This document shows positions 13,216 through 25,860 of a stretch of DNA of 64,000 nt, piece by piece (position 1 is the first letter of the stretch; every line of letters begins with the position of its first letter). This stretch comes from Lutraria lutraria (lineage: Eukaryota; Mollusca; Bivalvia; Venerida; Mactridae), in assembly GCA_964023205.1 (NCBI GenBank), contig OZ026841.1, positions 30,828,399 to 30,892,398 of the forward strand, written 5' to 3'. A program made the translations under genes and the position numbers. The notes beneath the pieces were generated by a model. The model did no database searches, was not told the DNA's origin, and saw only the letters and a list, made by a program, of their open reading frames with translations.

Positions 13216-13659
13216 TTGCAAGTAAAAGTCAGTCTCACATCTGTCTAGGTAAAATATAAGACCTACCGGGGCTTTAACAATAGTGAAAACCATTAAAGTT
13301 ATTACCGTATTTCAGAAATCGCTCAGTTTTCATTGAAAACCTGCATACCGAACAGCTTCCAATAATTTAACCTTCCGCATACGAACATAGTTCCATTTTT
13401 TTCAGTCCAATGGCATAAATACAAATTCAAATATTACGTGCGTACATGTATAAGTCAAAATCAGATGGCTATGCAATATCGTAAACGAGCAATACTAGAC
13501 AGTCGTAAAAATCTAAACAATCCTGTCCCTCGGATTACTACAATATTTACTATCAGTACACACATTTCAAGGAAGGATGACGTCATAATCCTCGTGTTTT
13601 ATATGCTAATTTGTCTGGTTCCTAGCTTCTATTGTAAACGTATAGAAGTCTAGTCTGGA

Positions 13660-14865
13660 GTTCCTTCCCCTTACACTATGTTATCGGGTCAGGCAAAGCG
13701 CAATAATGGCGGCGTCCTCTGTACATTCTAAAGTATTGGTATTTTCTTATATCAAGTGATCAAGTGCTTATGAGGGTTGGTAATGAATCCTATTTATATA
13801 ATATATATCATAGATGTCCGTTTTTTAGATGATCACAAAATATTTTTTTGGAAACTATAAACTATATAAAGAATCACGTCCGATATAATAGCTACTTCAT
13901 GAATGTATATATATCAACAAATAAGAATGATCATTAAAATATCTCAACGCTGTTACAATATTAATACATAAATAATTAAAATTAGGCAAAACATCACAAA
14001 TTGTCAGTCAAAATAAGAATATTCCGTTGCCTGTGCACAGGGTCACTCAAATAGAAGGGTCTGGACTCCGTAAATTAAAGCGTTGTGTAGCGATCACGTG
14101 ATCGCGCGCAAGATGGCCGTCATTGTGAAACGGTGAAGATCGCATTAAAATAAATACCCAAATATTCACAAATTACTAATCATTTTATTGGTGTAGAGCT
14201 CCACGAAAAGTTAGATCGTAAGTATCTCCTTCTAATTTGACCAATTTCTTAGGATAAAATCCATTTATTTATGTTGACATCCGACGGTACATAAATAGAC
14301 GAAAACTCGTTTTAAGCGTTGTCGCAAAGCGTTATTTTTCGTAAGTAAATATAACCCTTTTAAGTTATTGAGTGATGTAGTCGGGATTAATTTCATGTCT
14401 TTTAAAGGTGGTTGAAGTAAATCATGCAGTTACTTTTTCATATTGATTCCGATACTAAGAAATAATGATACATGAATTTGAGCCTTTTTGACGAAGTCGC
14501 CATTTTGAGTTTGACCAATTTTACTATTTTTAGTAAGTGATTCTGTATTTAATAATCACCTATCGCTGAAATGCTTGCAACACATTTTAGAAAAATCAAT
14601 ACTCCGTTAATTCATGATTTTATTTTAAATTTTCGATCTCTTGTTTTTGCCTAAATGGAAATAGAAAATGTGTGTGCTATCTATACACACGTGAAAAAAG
14701 CTCTCCGATATGTATCGACAGCACAACTTGATGTTTATACAGAGATAAGCGCCTGAAGAGCACGAGTCCAGACCATTCAATTGAAAGACCCTGCTGTGCA
14801 TTACCACTGAAGGCCGCCATTATTGAGCTTTGCCTGACGTAATTGTAGAGCACGTCCGGGAACCA
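13660..14865. mobile_element. Fold-back element with ~120-bp inverted arms
   Basis: The left arm includes GTCAGGCAAAGCGCAATAATGGCGGC (about 13689-13714) and GTGCACAGGGTCACTCAAATAG then AAGGGTCTGGACTC (about 14033-14074). The right arm carries the reverse complements of both (about 14762-14840). On the right the two blocks are adjacent; on the left about 310 bases separate them, so a later insertion probably split the left arm. No transposase is seen, so it would be non-autonomous. Confidence 0.65.
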
Positions 14866-14869
14866 GGCT

Positions 14870-16165
14870 AATAGAAGTCATCATTGAATTCATGGACGAT
14901 GCGATGATAACTGTGTGTCAACGTTAACCAGATACATATTTAAAAAAAGTGGTTCATCGGGAAATTGTAATCGATTGATTTAATGCTTATAACGTGTAAT
15001 TTTTTCTTCGATTGTGTCTTCATGTGTGAGATATTACATTCTGCAAAAGTTGAGTATACAAAGAGGCAGGTAATGTAGACTATATGATATTATGCTATTT
15101 GCTTAACTACTTTTTGTGATCAGATGGGAATCATAAATCAAAGTACTGAAAGCACATGGAACGGGAACAGCTTTAACAACTGCATAGCGGGTGTAGAAAA
15201 GCGTTAGTAGTACTTAAGTCTGCATCGAAATTCATGTGCGAGCTATCGCGTTCGGATTCAAAAACTCATCCTACAAAGAAATTCAACTTTTGACTGCTTT
15301 GTAGTTCCGAACAACAGCAGTACCTTCCGAGCTTTGATTCATTTATGTTATTTTTTTTATAATATCAACAAATTTGATTATAAATATCGATTTTGCTTTT
15401 TATACGGAAGTAAAGTAAAATATTTCACAGATTCTAATATTTTCATCCATGTTGTAATATGTTTTAGTCTTCAACCTCAATTATCCAACGCGTCCAATTT
15501 TAATTACCCTGTATAATGCATCATGCTGTGACTGTATATACATGGATACCTAATCAGCAGATATGATCATCGCCAAATGCACGTAGTTTCCGTAAACGTA
15601 CGTAAATATCTTTTTAGAGATTTGACGAACGATAGACGAATTGAAAAGTCTAAGGGGTAGTTTTAAATCAAAAGCCTGAAGGCCTGAAATGAGATGAATT
15701 TTGTGATGCAGGGATATCACTGAGTCGATACAAAGTTTAAAATTGTATCAATAATTCTGAACGAAACAAGGACCTAGTACTGTTTATTTAATCAAATATT
15801 AAAGTTCAAGGATCATATTGCCAGTTTAACCCTTTACTTCATAGCCCCCTTGTCAATATACATACTGTAACTTGGTACACTGTCTTCATACAGGTTGTTG
15901 GGAAATGGTACTGTTTTGACACATGTCTACTTCATCATTGGTTTATTATACTAAATATTTATCCCATCAAATTATAGTAAATATAAAAGTTGTTCATACT
16001 TTAGTAACCTTTTTTTATGGTGTAATCTTTGTAACTGTGGGATAAATATTAAAAGAAATCAAGGGTAACAAAAATTGCAAAATTTTGCCTTTTCTGATTT
16101 TTTTCTATTGACACCTGGTCATTTTATCACTTCATTGTAATGCTAAACTAGAACTATCACAGAGG
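14870..16165. other. Intergenic AT-rich DNA, nothing recognised
   Basis: Frequent stops in all frames, no convincing exon with splice sites, and no repeat family shared with the rest of the window was noticed. Confidence 0.5.
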
Positions 16166-16169
16166 TGAC

Positions 16170-16978
16170 TAATACCCCCCGCCACGCTTTGACACTAAGA
16201 ATGTGATAGTACACTATACGGCTAAGTTCAATGGGACATAACTCTGCAATGAGTGGATCACTGGGTATGAAAATTATGTCTTGAACATCTACATTTAATA
16301 TTGATAATATATTTCAAGTTTCAATTAAATCTCTTGAAAATGTGAAACTAGTTTGCTCCAGAAAGTAAAAGTGTCATTGTACACTATATGGCTAAGTTCA
16401 AGGGCACATAACTCTGTAATGAGTGAATCGCTTGGAATGAATATTGTGTTTTGCACAAGTACACTTCATGGTGATAATATATTTCAAGTTTCAGTTCAAT
16501 CCCTTGAAAAATGTGGAAGAAGTTTGCTCCACAAAGTAATAGTGCAATTTTACAGTATATGGTTATGTTCAAGGGCACATAACTCTAGAATGAGTGAATC
16601 GCTGGGCATGAAAATTGTGTCTTGCACGAGTACACTTCATGGATGATAAAATATTTCAAGTTTCAATTCCTTCCCTTGAAAAATGTGGAAGTAATTCGCT
16701 CCACAAACTAAGAGTGCCATTATACACTATATGGCTAAGTTCAAGGGGACATAACTCTGGAATGAGTGAATCGCTGGGAACGAAAATTGTGTCATGCACA
16801 TCTACACTTCATGGTGATAACATATTTCAAGTTTCATAGCAACTGCTTAAAGAATGTGAAAGTAGTTCGCTCCACAAACTTTTGATATTTTAAGCTGACG
16901 GACCGACCGACCGACCAACCGACCGACAGAGTGACACCAATATACACCTTCCAAAACTTCGTTTGTGGGGGTATAATA
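16170..16978 (+). mobile_element. Pearl-like tandem-core element
   Basis: It starts with TAATACCCCCCGCCACGCTTTG and carries about four units of a ~171-bp repeat (GGCTAAGTTCAAGGGCACAT plus AACTCT at 16220, 16390, 16561 and 16733). Next comes an ACCG/ACCA microsatellite at about 16898-16928, and it ends AAACTTCGTTTGTGGGGGTATAAT. The CCCCC/GGGGG ends are inverted. Tandem core plus tetranucleotide microsatellite is the layout of bivalve 'pearl' elements (established knowledge). It has no genuine ORF. Confidence 0.8.
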
Positions 16979-17544
16979 ATGGTTTATGAATTAAGCCAAA
17001 TTTATTGTATTTAATTTATCTTACTTGCTATGCAAAAATATCTGATGTTAGGCAAATATTTAGGGCAATATAATGTGTACAAACTGACACAAAGTCCGTG
17101 TTTTTCAACATCCTTTTTCCATTTGCTATTTACTATGAGACATAAAATCAAAAATCTTAAAGCAAGAATTGTTATTGCGAACTCCTTGGGCTTTAAAAAT
17201 AACACTTTACACTCAAGATTAAATAAATGTGCAAAGGTGAAACTTGGCTCGGTGCCAGTGATTGACGGTGCACGTTCAGGAATTTATGTCCAACAATCAA
17301 GGTCATCGTGACCAAGACAGAGTGTCTGATAAATGTGTCAAGTACAAAGGATGTTTTTAAAACAATCAGAGGATGTGAAAGTGTACCAAAGTACAAAGAA
17401 CTTTGACCTAGTTGATCATAATTTTGCATGTTAAATGTGGTGGACTATGTTTTTGACTGATCTTCAATTGCAAGACCACCCACGTAGATTAAATCTATGT
17501 TCAAATAATTAGCACGTGCTAGATAAAAAATATTGGAAGGGGGT

Positions 17545-18240
17545 CATAAAACACCAAGGTGGCGCATTATTTTTGATAATTATATACTGGAAGTGTTCTG
17601 CTGACTTAATTCCATTGATGTCTGCATCAATTTACACCGAATTCGTTATATATGTTTTTAATTGTTTTTCACACGCATTCGCGACGAGTCTTTGTGATTT
17701 GAATATTATTTTACATCAAAGACGAGTAAAGTGGTCGTATGCATCAAATTTGTTTACGGATAAAGGATAATATTTTCGTATGTTTCGACAAATCTCCTAT
17801 CATAATTGATGTCAAAATGAACCGTGTGCTTGCAGACTTCTGTGTTCATGATACGTCGAGTGATCGGCGCATGACTCGTTTTGTGTTTACATGGTATTTA
17901 CAACATTTACAGAATAATAGACGAAATATTTTTGTTCATGGAATATTGGAAATTATAATTTTTGGAATAAAAAATCGGCGATATTTCGAAGGGAAAGGTA
18001 TCTGTTTAGGTTGAACAACGAATTGATTTGATTGGTAGAGTCATATATTGTTCTTCAATAAATAAGTCCCACCCACGAGAAGTTTAAATCCGATATGGAA
18101 ATTTGTCACACGTGTCAGTTGTAAAAACAATGCGGCACCATAAAACTCCAGGTGACATTAAAATTTGATAATAATTAGGGACCCATACTGTTAGTCAACT
18201 TAATCCCATTGATGACCGCATCAATTAGCACATATTTTTG
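17545..18240. repeat. Diverged direct repeat pair
   Basis: About 17545-17670 and 18120-18240 share an ordered set of words (GGCGCATT/GCGGCACC, GATAATTA, GACTTAATTCCATTGATG with GTCTGCATCAATT versus CAACTTAATCCCATTGATG with ACCGCATCAATT). They look like an old duplication. The frame at 17739-18014 between them resembles no family I know. Confidence 0.45.
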
Positions 18241-18759
18241 TTAATTGAATGAACTTGCCATATATTTCTTTGTCATTGTTCGTTGAAATATATGCATTGA
18301 CTATCAATCTCCTTGCTTTTACTTTCAGCAGCTGAAAAACACACTTTTTATTAAACCTCGTGTCAAAATGATACCAGGTACTTTTGACTTGACCTATAGT
18401 AGATTATACTAAGCTAAAAATAGAAAATCAATAATTGCGCAGTACTTATTTGTTAGCGAGTTATTATGTAAAACAACAATGACCATTGAAGTGTCCGATA
18501 GAGTGCGTATCCTAAACGCTAAAAATAGAAAATCGATATAGTAACAGCTTCTATGGTATTTTCTTGGTGACTGTGTGTGGATGAGTGTTTGAAATGCGTG
18601 CATTATCGCTCTGTTAGCATAGCGAGTAACGAAAAAGAGCGAAAAAATGTAGTACGAAGCGCTCCCTAAGGTTACTATTGTGAGCAGTGCAGTGTTGAAA
18701 TTCATAGTCTGCGTGATCGCTATATGAGAAGAACTTATAAGTAAATTCATCTCATAAAA

Positions 18760-19040
18760 ACACCAAACGGGTCGAAGAAAATATTATTTGATTGTTTTCA
18801 TATTTTACACGGTGAAAGAAATTAAATTTTCAAAACGAATGCAATGAGTACAAATTTGATCATATTTCCCCCAAAAGAGTTATGATGCTGAAAACATCAA
18901 ATTTTCATTGAAAAATCTACCAATTTTACTCTTTCTACATTGAATATAGAGGGAATCGACAGGTGTCTTTTTCAAACGCAAAAGGGTCGAAGAAAGCATT
19001 AATTTAGAATAATAAAAAATACACCATTAAAAAGTCGGAT
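18760..19040 (+). repeat. Dispersed repeat R2 (copy 1)
   Basis: Related to 37355-37595 on the same strand and 58240-58680 on the opposite strand. Hallmarks are ACACGGTGAAAGAAATTAAATT, AATGAGTACAAATTT, AGAGGGAATCGA and TCTTTTTCAAACGCAAAAGG followed by GTCGAAGAAAGC. Confidence 0.85.
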
Positions 19041-19627
19041 TCTAGTCACAACACATCCGACGAGAAGCTGCCTAAACCAGCAAACGTCATGGACTTACAC
19101 TCAGGGTCATTGCTATCAGCCGATGATCTATTCATACAGGTACATTAGCCTGGCAATGTGCATCAGACTGTTTCGCCGGGCAATAAACACAACTGCTACA
19201 CGTTGGTAGACAATAAAAGAAACACGGAACGGCTTAAGAACTTCTAAATGCATGAAAGTGCCAGCGAATAACAAATAAATTACCTTAATCAAATGACAAA
19301 CTTTCATTATAATAAGACGTGTGAAAAAGTAATCGGCATTACTATTATTCAGTTTTGACATATAAATAAAATCGCAATATACCGCACTTTAAGTAAAATG
19401 TTGATATGCGATGTCAATAGTGTCACCGGTGTATGTTGTAGGCCTAGCATATACTATGTTAAAGTGTCATCATCATGACGACGTCGACTTAATTGCACCC
19501 CGTGTGTTCGACACTTTGATTATATTTTATGACAGTCGATTTCAGCAACATTTCAAACGTGAAATTAATGAACCAGTATTACAAGGTACAACCATTCATA
19601 AAACTGAGAAAACTGTAGTTATATAGG

Positions 19628-20480
19628 TGTCATCAGAAAGTCTGGTGGAATTAAAAGTCTTCCAAGTCGTACTGCAAATGTTGCACCTATAATCAGTATC
19701 ATTCACAAGAACTTGCTTAACCTTGTCTTCTCCATATTAATAACACCCAACAGAAAGGTGTATGAAATGGTCATTAGACAAAGTGCGTCAAAAATTTGAT
19801 CTTCAACAGTGTCTTCTCATTGGCCAGAAGATTTCGTCTTCTGTACGAACTTCCAACCATATACACTTATGAACTATTACATAGTCCCCAACGAGAAGGA
19901 AATGGAAGGAAATGCTAAGACAAGCAGTAAATTCTAAAGTAGAAGGAGACTGGAAGAATGAAGTCCAAACCAAGTTATCATTGAGATACAAATGTACATC
20001 ACCCCCTTGCTCTTAAAGTTGGCAATAGTCATGTCATGTATCACTCTTTCAAACCAAATGTACATGATGTGCAGAGATCCGAAACGAAAGTGAGGCTATT
20101 GACTGGAACATATACATTACAAGCCAATAAGGCGAATTAAATTCAATCAGTTTGATGTTGACCTTATGTACAGACCATGTAAGGAGAAACCAAAAACTAG
20201 TGAACATTTCCTTGCATAATGTATAGCCTTGAGCAAACCGGTAACACAGTATAACAAAATACTCTCTAATCTCATAAATCTCACAGTCCGTCACATACAA
20301 ACTAGATAGTGCCACATACACACACATATGTTACTGGATTGCACACGCTCGAACGTATCGATCCTGACAAACTGTAAAAACCTTATGACATATTGACATT
20401 CTAAATTGAGATATACTCCAGAGAGCTTATTTAGAATTTGCACCAATTAAGACTCACGATTTCTTGAATCCCAGACATAG
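19628..20480 (+). pseudogene. Decayed non-LTR retrotransposon, C-terminal fragment
   Basis: Broken reading frames on the plus strand resemble the region after the reverse transcriptase domain of LINE ORF2 proteins familiar from molluscs. Examples are KSLPSRTANVA near 19650, LPTIYTYELL near 19850 and HDVQRSETKVRLLTGTYTLQ near 20065. Stops and frameshifts interrupt it throughout. No reverse transcriptase core is visible upstream, so the copy is 5'-truncated. The similarity is recalled, not searched. Confidence 0.55.
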
Positions 20481-20489
20481 ACTGATCAT

Positions 20490-21235
20490 GGTTGATGCGC
20501 ATGTATATATATGCAGTTACTGTGAATTACATTATAGTTTTCATATAAAACCTTTATGGATATTGCGTAAATAATAATTATTGTGTGTGGCAGTACTGCG
20601 AAATCATTACGGATATATTAATTGTGAAGAAGATTGATCAACACTGAAGTCCCACCATCAACATTTCTCGGGTTGTCTGGAAAGTGAGCGGAGGAAACTT
20701 TCGTTATACAGAATAACTCAAACGAATTGACTGATCAAAGCGCCGGAAGTTAGAACATACCTGTTCCTTTGGTGCACTGCAAAATGGAATGGGAAGCAGT
20801 TTTAAAGAACGAATGATCGCTGTTCATACAATAAATATAATTACTAGTATATAATTAATAAATAGATCTAGCAAGAACTGTTTGATTTTATATTGGACCC
20901 ACATTTTACACGAATCAATATCTATTTACTGCTGCAAACTGTTATGACAATACTAATTTTAAAATGTGTTGAGCGAGTGAGTGGTAACTATAGGATCGAG
21001 GAGGAAAATAATCTACCCGAAGTGCGCGACCTCCTGCTTACAAGTCAAATGATCTACCAGCTAAATGATCTACCAACATTTTTTTATAAAATTAAAACAA
21101 ATGCTATATATACTGTTTAGTATATAGCATACAGAATTAACATAGAGCAGGCACACTATATATTGACACTGCAAAGTGTCCCGCATACTATTAAGAAATA
21201 TCTGAGCAGGAATTCGAACACTACCGCTCACGTTT
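20490..21235. other. Intergenic DNA, nothing recognised
   Basis: AT-rich, no exon-like frame. A B-box-like TTCGAA word on the minus strand near 21215 may be a SINE scrap. Confidence 0.4.
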
Positions 21236-23314
21236 TGGAACTCTCTGTTGAGGGTTACAGCCGACTGGTCAACATGACAATTTCACTGTCCGGGCAGTGT
21301 CTAGAAACTCCTGCCACAAATGTTGAATGACATTTTAACGACCACCTTGCTCTTCAGCCACTTGACGTTGACCCGCCAAGAGCCTACCGAGGTACCTTTC
21401 TGCTTCGCCTCTGGGCATATGTCTTCTCACAGAAGCTGTATTCCCAACAATTGTGTACACTTATGTGATGTAAGTTTACAAAAACTCAACCAAAGATTGA
21501 TTTCGATTTACACGTTCAAATTTTGCACGTGGGCTGTTTCACCAACGTTGTTTGGGTAGCTGTGCTTATGTCGTGATGGAGATTTTTAGCGTCGATAAAA
21601 CAGCATTGTACACAGGTAAAGTTTTTGTGTCCCTTAATTTGTTTTGTTGAGTGTACTATTGATTATGAAGAACACACTAGTATATATATGTATTACTCAT
21701 AAGTTTTGACGTTACTAGCAAAATATTAAATACTGTTCCTGTGTTTTTGAATTGCTCATTATTTACTAATTTAGTCGACCACAGTCATTTGTCTGGGCCA
21801 CATTCACCGCGTATAAAATGTTAATACATGTCTTCTGTATGAAAGTCATCGAGTCCAAAACACTTTCGTAATTGACTGAAATTTCAGATAATGACTGACG
21901 ATTAGACAGAATTAAAACGGTATTCTCTAATTAATTATGTTGTTTTCCAACTATATATTATACAAGGGTTTGAATTAAGGAGATTCATAAACATGTATAA
22001 TGTAATGATAATCAAACAGTTCGAAAAGTTATAATGACAAGGTGTCACTTTATGTTCCAAGTTACCAAATATCCATGCCATTTATAATAAGTTCCGACCA
22101 CCCACTTAGCTCAAATGATAATTGTTAATAATTTCGCACTTACCGAATGTGTAATGCGCAGAAACATGCGCATTAATTGACCTACTCGGTATATTCTTAT
22201 AATACAACTTAATTTGTGCATCAAATCAAACTGATTCGTTTGTGTCTTGTGAATTGCAGAATCAACAAGCACATGCCTCTTTTCACATGTTTCTTTTCTT
22301 TTTCAGGCTTTTTTCTTCTTTCATTGATACTGGTCAATCATGCCTATCACCGGATTGATATCCACATGTGTATTTATTTATTCTATGGATATGCATATCG
22401 ATATGTTACATGAAATGTCTCGTGTTTGGCGATGTGGTCAGGGGAAAATACCCTCGGCGGTCGTCGTCATACTGATTTGAAGTTCAGACCCACAAATTAC
22501 AACTAATAAGTAAACACTTTCGTCTCTCACCTGTCCACTTACCACCGCAGCTAAGATGATTGCTAATTGTGTAAAAATATGATTATGTCCGAGATGAACT
22601 ATGGTTGAGGGAGTACATAATGAAATAAATATTTCTGACATGCGCGACAAGTGGCGCTAAACTACGAATTAATGATAGGTACACTATTACAGACATTGAT
22701 GTTTTAGTGATTTGATTGCAAATAATATTACCTTTGTTTAATACACGATTAAATAACTGAATTTGAATTTTTACAGATGATCTTACAATATAAAAGAAAC
22801 AAGCAAATACTGTTCTATGTCTCAAAATGTTTATTGCCAACAAACAGAATTCGACTCATTTAGAGCATCTTAAAACCGTTCGCTCATTTGTTCTTGTGTT
22901 CGTTCTTTTGTTAACTTGCATGGTTACCATCTGGTACTTAGTACATAATCTGCGGGTCACTTCATGTGATTTTAGAGACAAATAAATTCATTCGCATGTT
23001 TAGCTTGTTTATTTGAATTATAATGTATATGTCAAGACGTGCATTATGCGGCTGAATATACTAAGTAACCTATCTTCTATATATAGAAATTTAACCAGTA
23101 TTTATGGGTTTGGTACCTATCAATATTATTATTTACTAGTATGCTTATGTTCTAGCCAGATTTCACTCGCAGGTGATGCAAGAAGCCATCAATGAATGAC
23201 GCTTACACCAATGTCTGGACCACAAAACCATCTCAAAATAAAATCATATTGACGCAGTGCAACATTTGTTCCAAAGTTGTAGTTTTTATGTTTTATTTCC
23301 GCGTTTCAAACAAA

Positions 23315-23367
23315 TATAAATACCTTGGTTGAAAGAGTCAATTTCAGATTTGACTATTTTGTGGAAG
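23315..23367 (+). promoter_or_regulatory. TATA box and probable leader exon of Gly-rich gene A
   Basis: TATAAATA at 23315-23322 lies about 25 bases before an Inr-like GTCAATTTC. A consensus donor follows at 23368 (GTAAGG). The matching acceptor would be ATGCATTCAG at about 24136, placing a short non-coding exon upstream of the ATG at 24158. Unit B preserves the same arrangement. Confidence 0.6.
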
Positions 23368-24157
23368 GTAAGGTTACTTACTTACGTTTTTCGATAATGC
23401 AATATATTTCTAATTCTGAAAGATATATTTCAATAATTTTTACATAATTGTCCTTCATTATTCACGTATTATTCATTTTCAGTAATCTTTTTTCGTAATG
23501 TACTAGGTGTTTATATTTCTGTTTGAACTGTTTGCAATGTGATATTTCGCCATTTTTACAGGCGTACTATGTTATAATTTTGTCTCAGCTATAGTGATAT
23601 ACAAGTATACGTGACTTTTAACTATGAATTGGAATCGACAAATGGCTTAGAACACCAATGCTTTAACTGAAACATGAAATATCGTTTACACCTATACCCG
23701 AATACATATCGACCATGATATGCGCGTTTCTTTAAACGTACATGTTTCATAATACCAAACTTATTTATTGTGAGGGCTTTTTTGTTCCATTATCGTCTTT
23801 TAAACGGTCGATCGTGTAACATGTTTTTTTGCAATTCTCATGCATTTATGTTTGAGAATCGTATTTTACTGTACAATTCTAGCATTTATATATACATACA
23901 TATGTACATGTTATAATATAACACTTATTTTATTATTATTATTGTATTATAGTCAAGTTGAAGTGGATTACTAGTATTTATTTTTCGAAAAGACATTTCA
24001 ATGTTTGATTTTTTAAGATTTTATGGAATCTTTTATTTCAAAACCCAACGGTATGAGAGTGTATATTTCTGGTTTCAGAGAACAATCACTATGCTTCAGT
24101 GTATATGATTAATTTTCTGTTATCGAATGCATTCAGGTCTCTATACAAATCGCAGGA

Positions 24158-25369
24158 ATGAAGCTATTCGTTTTGGGAATGCTTGCCGCGAGTGTGGCGG
24201 TGGTAACAAGTACACTCACGTACGGTTACCCCGGTTACGGTCATGGTGGTGCTGCAGTAGGAGGTTATGGTGGTATGGCAGTAGGAGGTTATGGTGGTAT
24301 GTGTAAACTTTAATACCTACGTGATATGCAACATACATAATTAATATAAAATGAATTTATGAATAAATACATTACTCTATAAAACGAAAACGGTTAATTG
24401 TTTCTTCCTGTTAACTTACTCGACTGTTACCCAGCTATTAAAATGGCCACGACCGTCACGGACTACTTTTTTATTAATAAAAACGACTGAAATGTAGTTT
24501 TCGTCTTTTAATGATTTAAAGTACATGTACACAGTATTTACATGGCATATTTTGTGTGTATAGAATAGAAATTATCATAAAGTATCATCTCTTCATGAAA
24601 TGTTAAGTGAGTGTTGTAAGTTGTATACATATATGCTTGCATAACGGAAGGTATAACAACCATATATTTTCATAGAAGGGTGATACTTGTACATATATAT
24701 TGTTCATTGATAATTAACGTAATTTGTAAAGCACTCTTTTAAGAATATGCATACATATGTACCTCAACCCGACTCAAACTCTCAATTATGTATCTCTTAT
24801 TTTTCAAGGTGGTGTTGGTGTTGGTCACGGCGGGGGTTATGGTGGATTTGGAGGTGCTTTACATATGATCATCTTCGGTAATAAACTTTACCATCTTTCT
24901 TCAAATGTCTTCTCCATTCGTCTGTCCGTTATATGATATTAATAATAAAACAATTATTTCGACAAAAGTATGCTTGCATTATAGTCATAAAAACTGAAAA
25001 GTAACGCATTCCTTCGAAAGGCAGCGTATAATTAATTAAATATGCTAAATCATTCCGTTTCAGTACTTATGAAGTCTAAGCAGTCCTTTTAAAAGTATGA
25101 TGCATTTTATGTATTTGAGTTAAATATTGAAAACAACATAGCTATAACCATTTTTTTCAGTTGTTGTGTTTGTTCTGATAATCAATGTACTAACATCGAC
25201 CCTAGGCGGTTACGGTGGCTTTGGGGGCGGCGGCTATGGGGGCGGCGGCGGCGGCTACGGCAAAGGGGGCGGCGGCGGCGGCTACGGCAAAGGGGGCGGT
25301 GGCTACGGCAAAGGGGGCAGTGGTTATGGGAGCTATAGTGATGACTCCTACGATGGTGACTACTACTAA
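24158..25369 (+). CDS. Secreted Gly/Tyr-rich protein, shell-matrix-like, copy A
   Basis: Three coding exons: 24158-24296, 24809-24877 and 25161-25369, both introns in phase 1 with GT-AG ends; 138 residues. Exon 1 encodes a clear signal peptide (MKLFVLGMLAASVAVVTS) and then GYPGYGHGG-type repeats. Exon 2 continues GVGVGHGGGYGGFGG. Exon 3 encodes GGYGG/GYGKGG repeats and an acidic Tyr/Asp tail ending DDSYDGDYY. Composition resembles molluscan shell-matrix (shematrin-like) or byssal Gly-rich proteins; that role is inferred. With the TTTTTTTCAG acceptor, exon 3 starts with a hydrophobic run (VVVFVLIINVLTSTL) that would form a second membrane-like segment. A second possible acceptor, ACCCTAG before 25206, would remove that run and keep the frame, since it too is phase 1. 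Polyadenylation: AATAAA at 25550; the nearer AGTAAA at 25410 is altered relative to copy B. Confidence 0.8.
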
Positions 25370-25549
25370 ATACAACGCTGTTTAAGTGGGTATAGTTTTG
25401 TTCCCCTACAGTAAAGTATATATACACGTTTGTCGTAAATATTTTATGAATAATTCCATTCATATACTTAATTCACCTATTTCAGCATTGGTAAAATCAT
25501 ATAAAAACTTAACCCATTATTCTTCGTGTTTATTACAGTACGTCATGCG

Positions 25550-25555
25550 AATAAA
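25550..25555 (+). terminator. Polyadenylation signal AATAAA, gene A
   Basis: First intact AATAAA downstream of the stop at 25369. In copy B an intact hexamer lies only 42 bases after the stop; here the equivalent site reads AGTAAA. Confidence 0.45.
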
Positions 25556-25769
25556 AATCTACATTACCTATATACATATGCCAGCTTTGATGTTTCCATG
25601 TCTAGTTTATCTTAAGTAGTTTATCTAAAGTGTCTTAACGGCCTTTGGATTTCCGCCTTAATTTAAGATGAATTTCCCAAAGAAAATTTAATGATTATAT
25701 CTCGTTCAAAATATCCTACGATCAATCAATTGCTTTTGAGGATATTGGAAGTTGTTAAAGGGCAATTGT

Positions 25770-25860
25770 ATGATGTCGATCTGTGATGTAGTAATAATGC
25801 GCTGGACATCCGATCGAAAGTCGCGGATTCGATTCTCGGCGCCGCCTTTCGATATTGTAG
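25770..25860 (+). mobile_element. tRNA-like SINE head, present only in unit A
   Basis: GTAGTAATAATGCGCTGGACATC (A-box-like) and GCGGATTCGATTCTC (B box) sit at tRNA-like spacing. The corresponding place in unit B has unrelated sequence. The stems do not form a full cloverleaf. Confidence 0.4.

Noticed and set aside
16353..16839. Two overlapping frames with repeated SLGMKIVSCTSTLHG peptide
   Set aside because: Translation of the ~171-bp core of the pearl-like element.
17739..18014. 91-residue plus-strand frame
   Set aside because: No family resemblance; lies between diverged direct repeats in AT-rich DNA.
21574..21613. ATGGAGATTTTTAGCGTCGA then TAAAACAGCATTGTACACAG followed by GTAAAG as a first exon
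   Set aside because: Plausible donor, but no promoter signal, homology or downstream exon; only in unit A.
25182..25463. His/Arg/Ser-rich frame opposite Gly-rich exon 3
   Set aside because: Antisense shadow of the GGC-rich repeats; the sense frame has a signal peptide, splice sites and a second copy.
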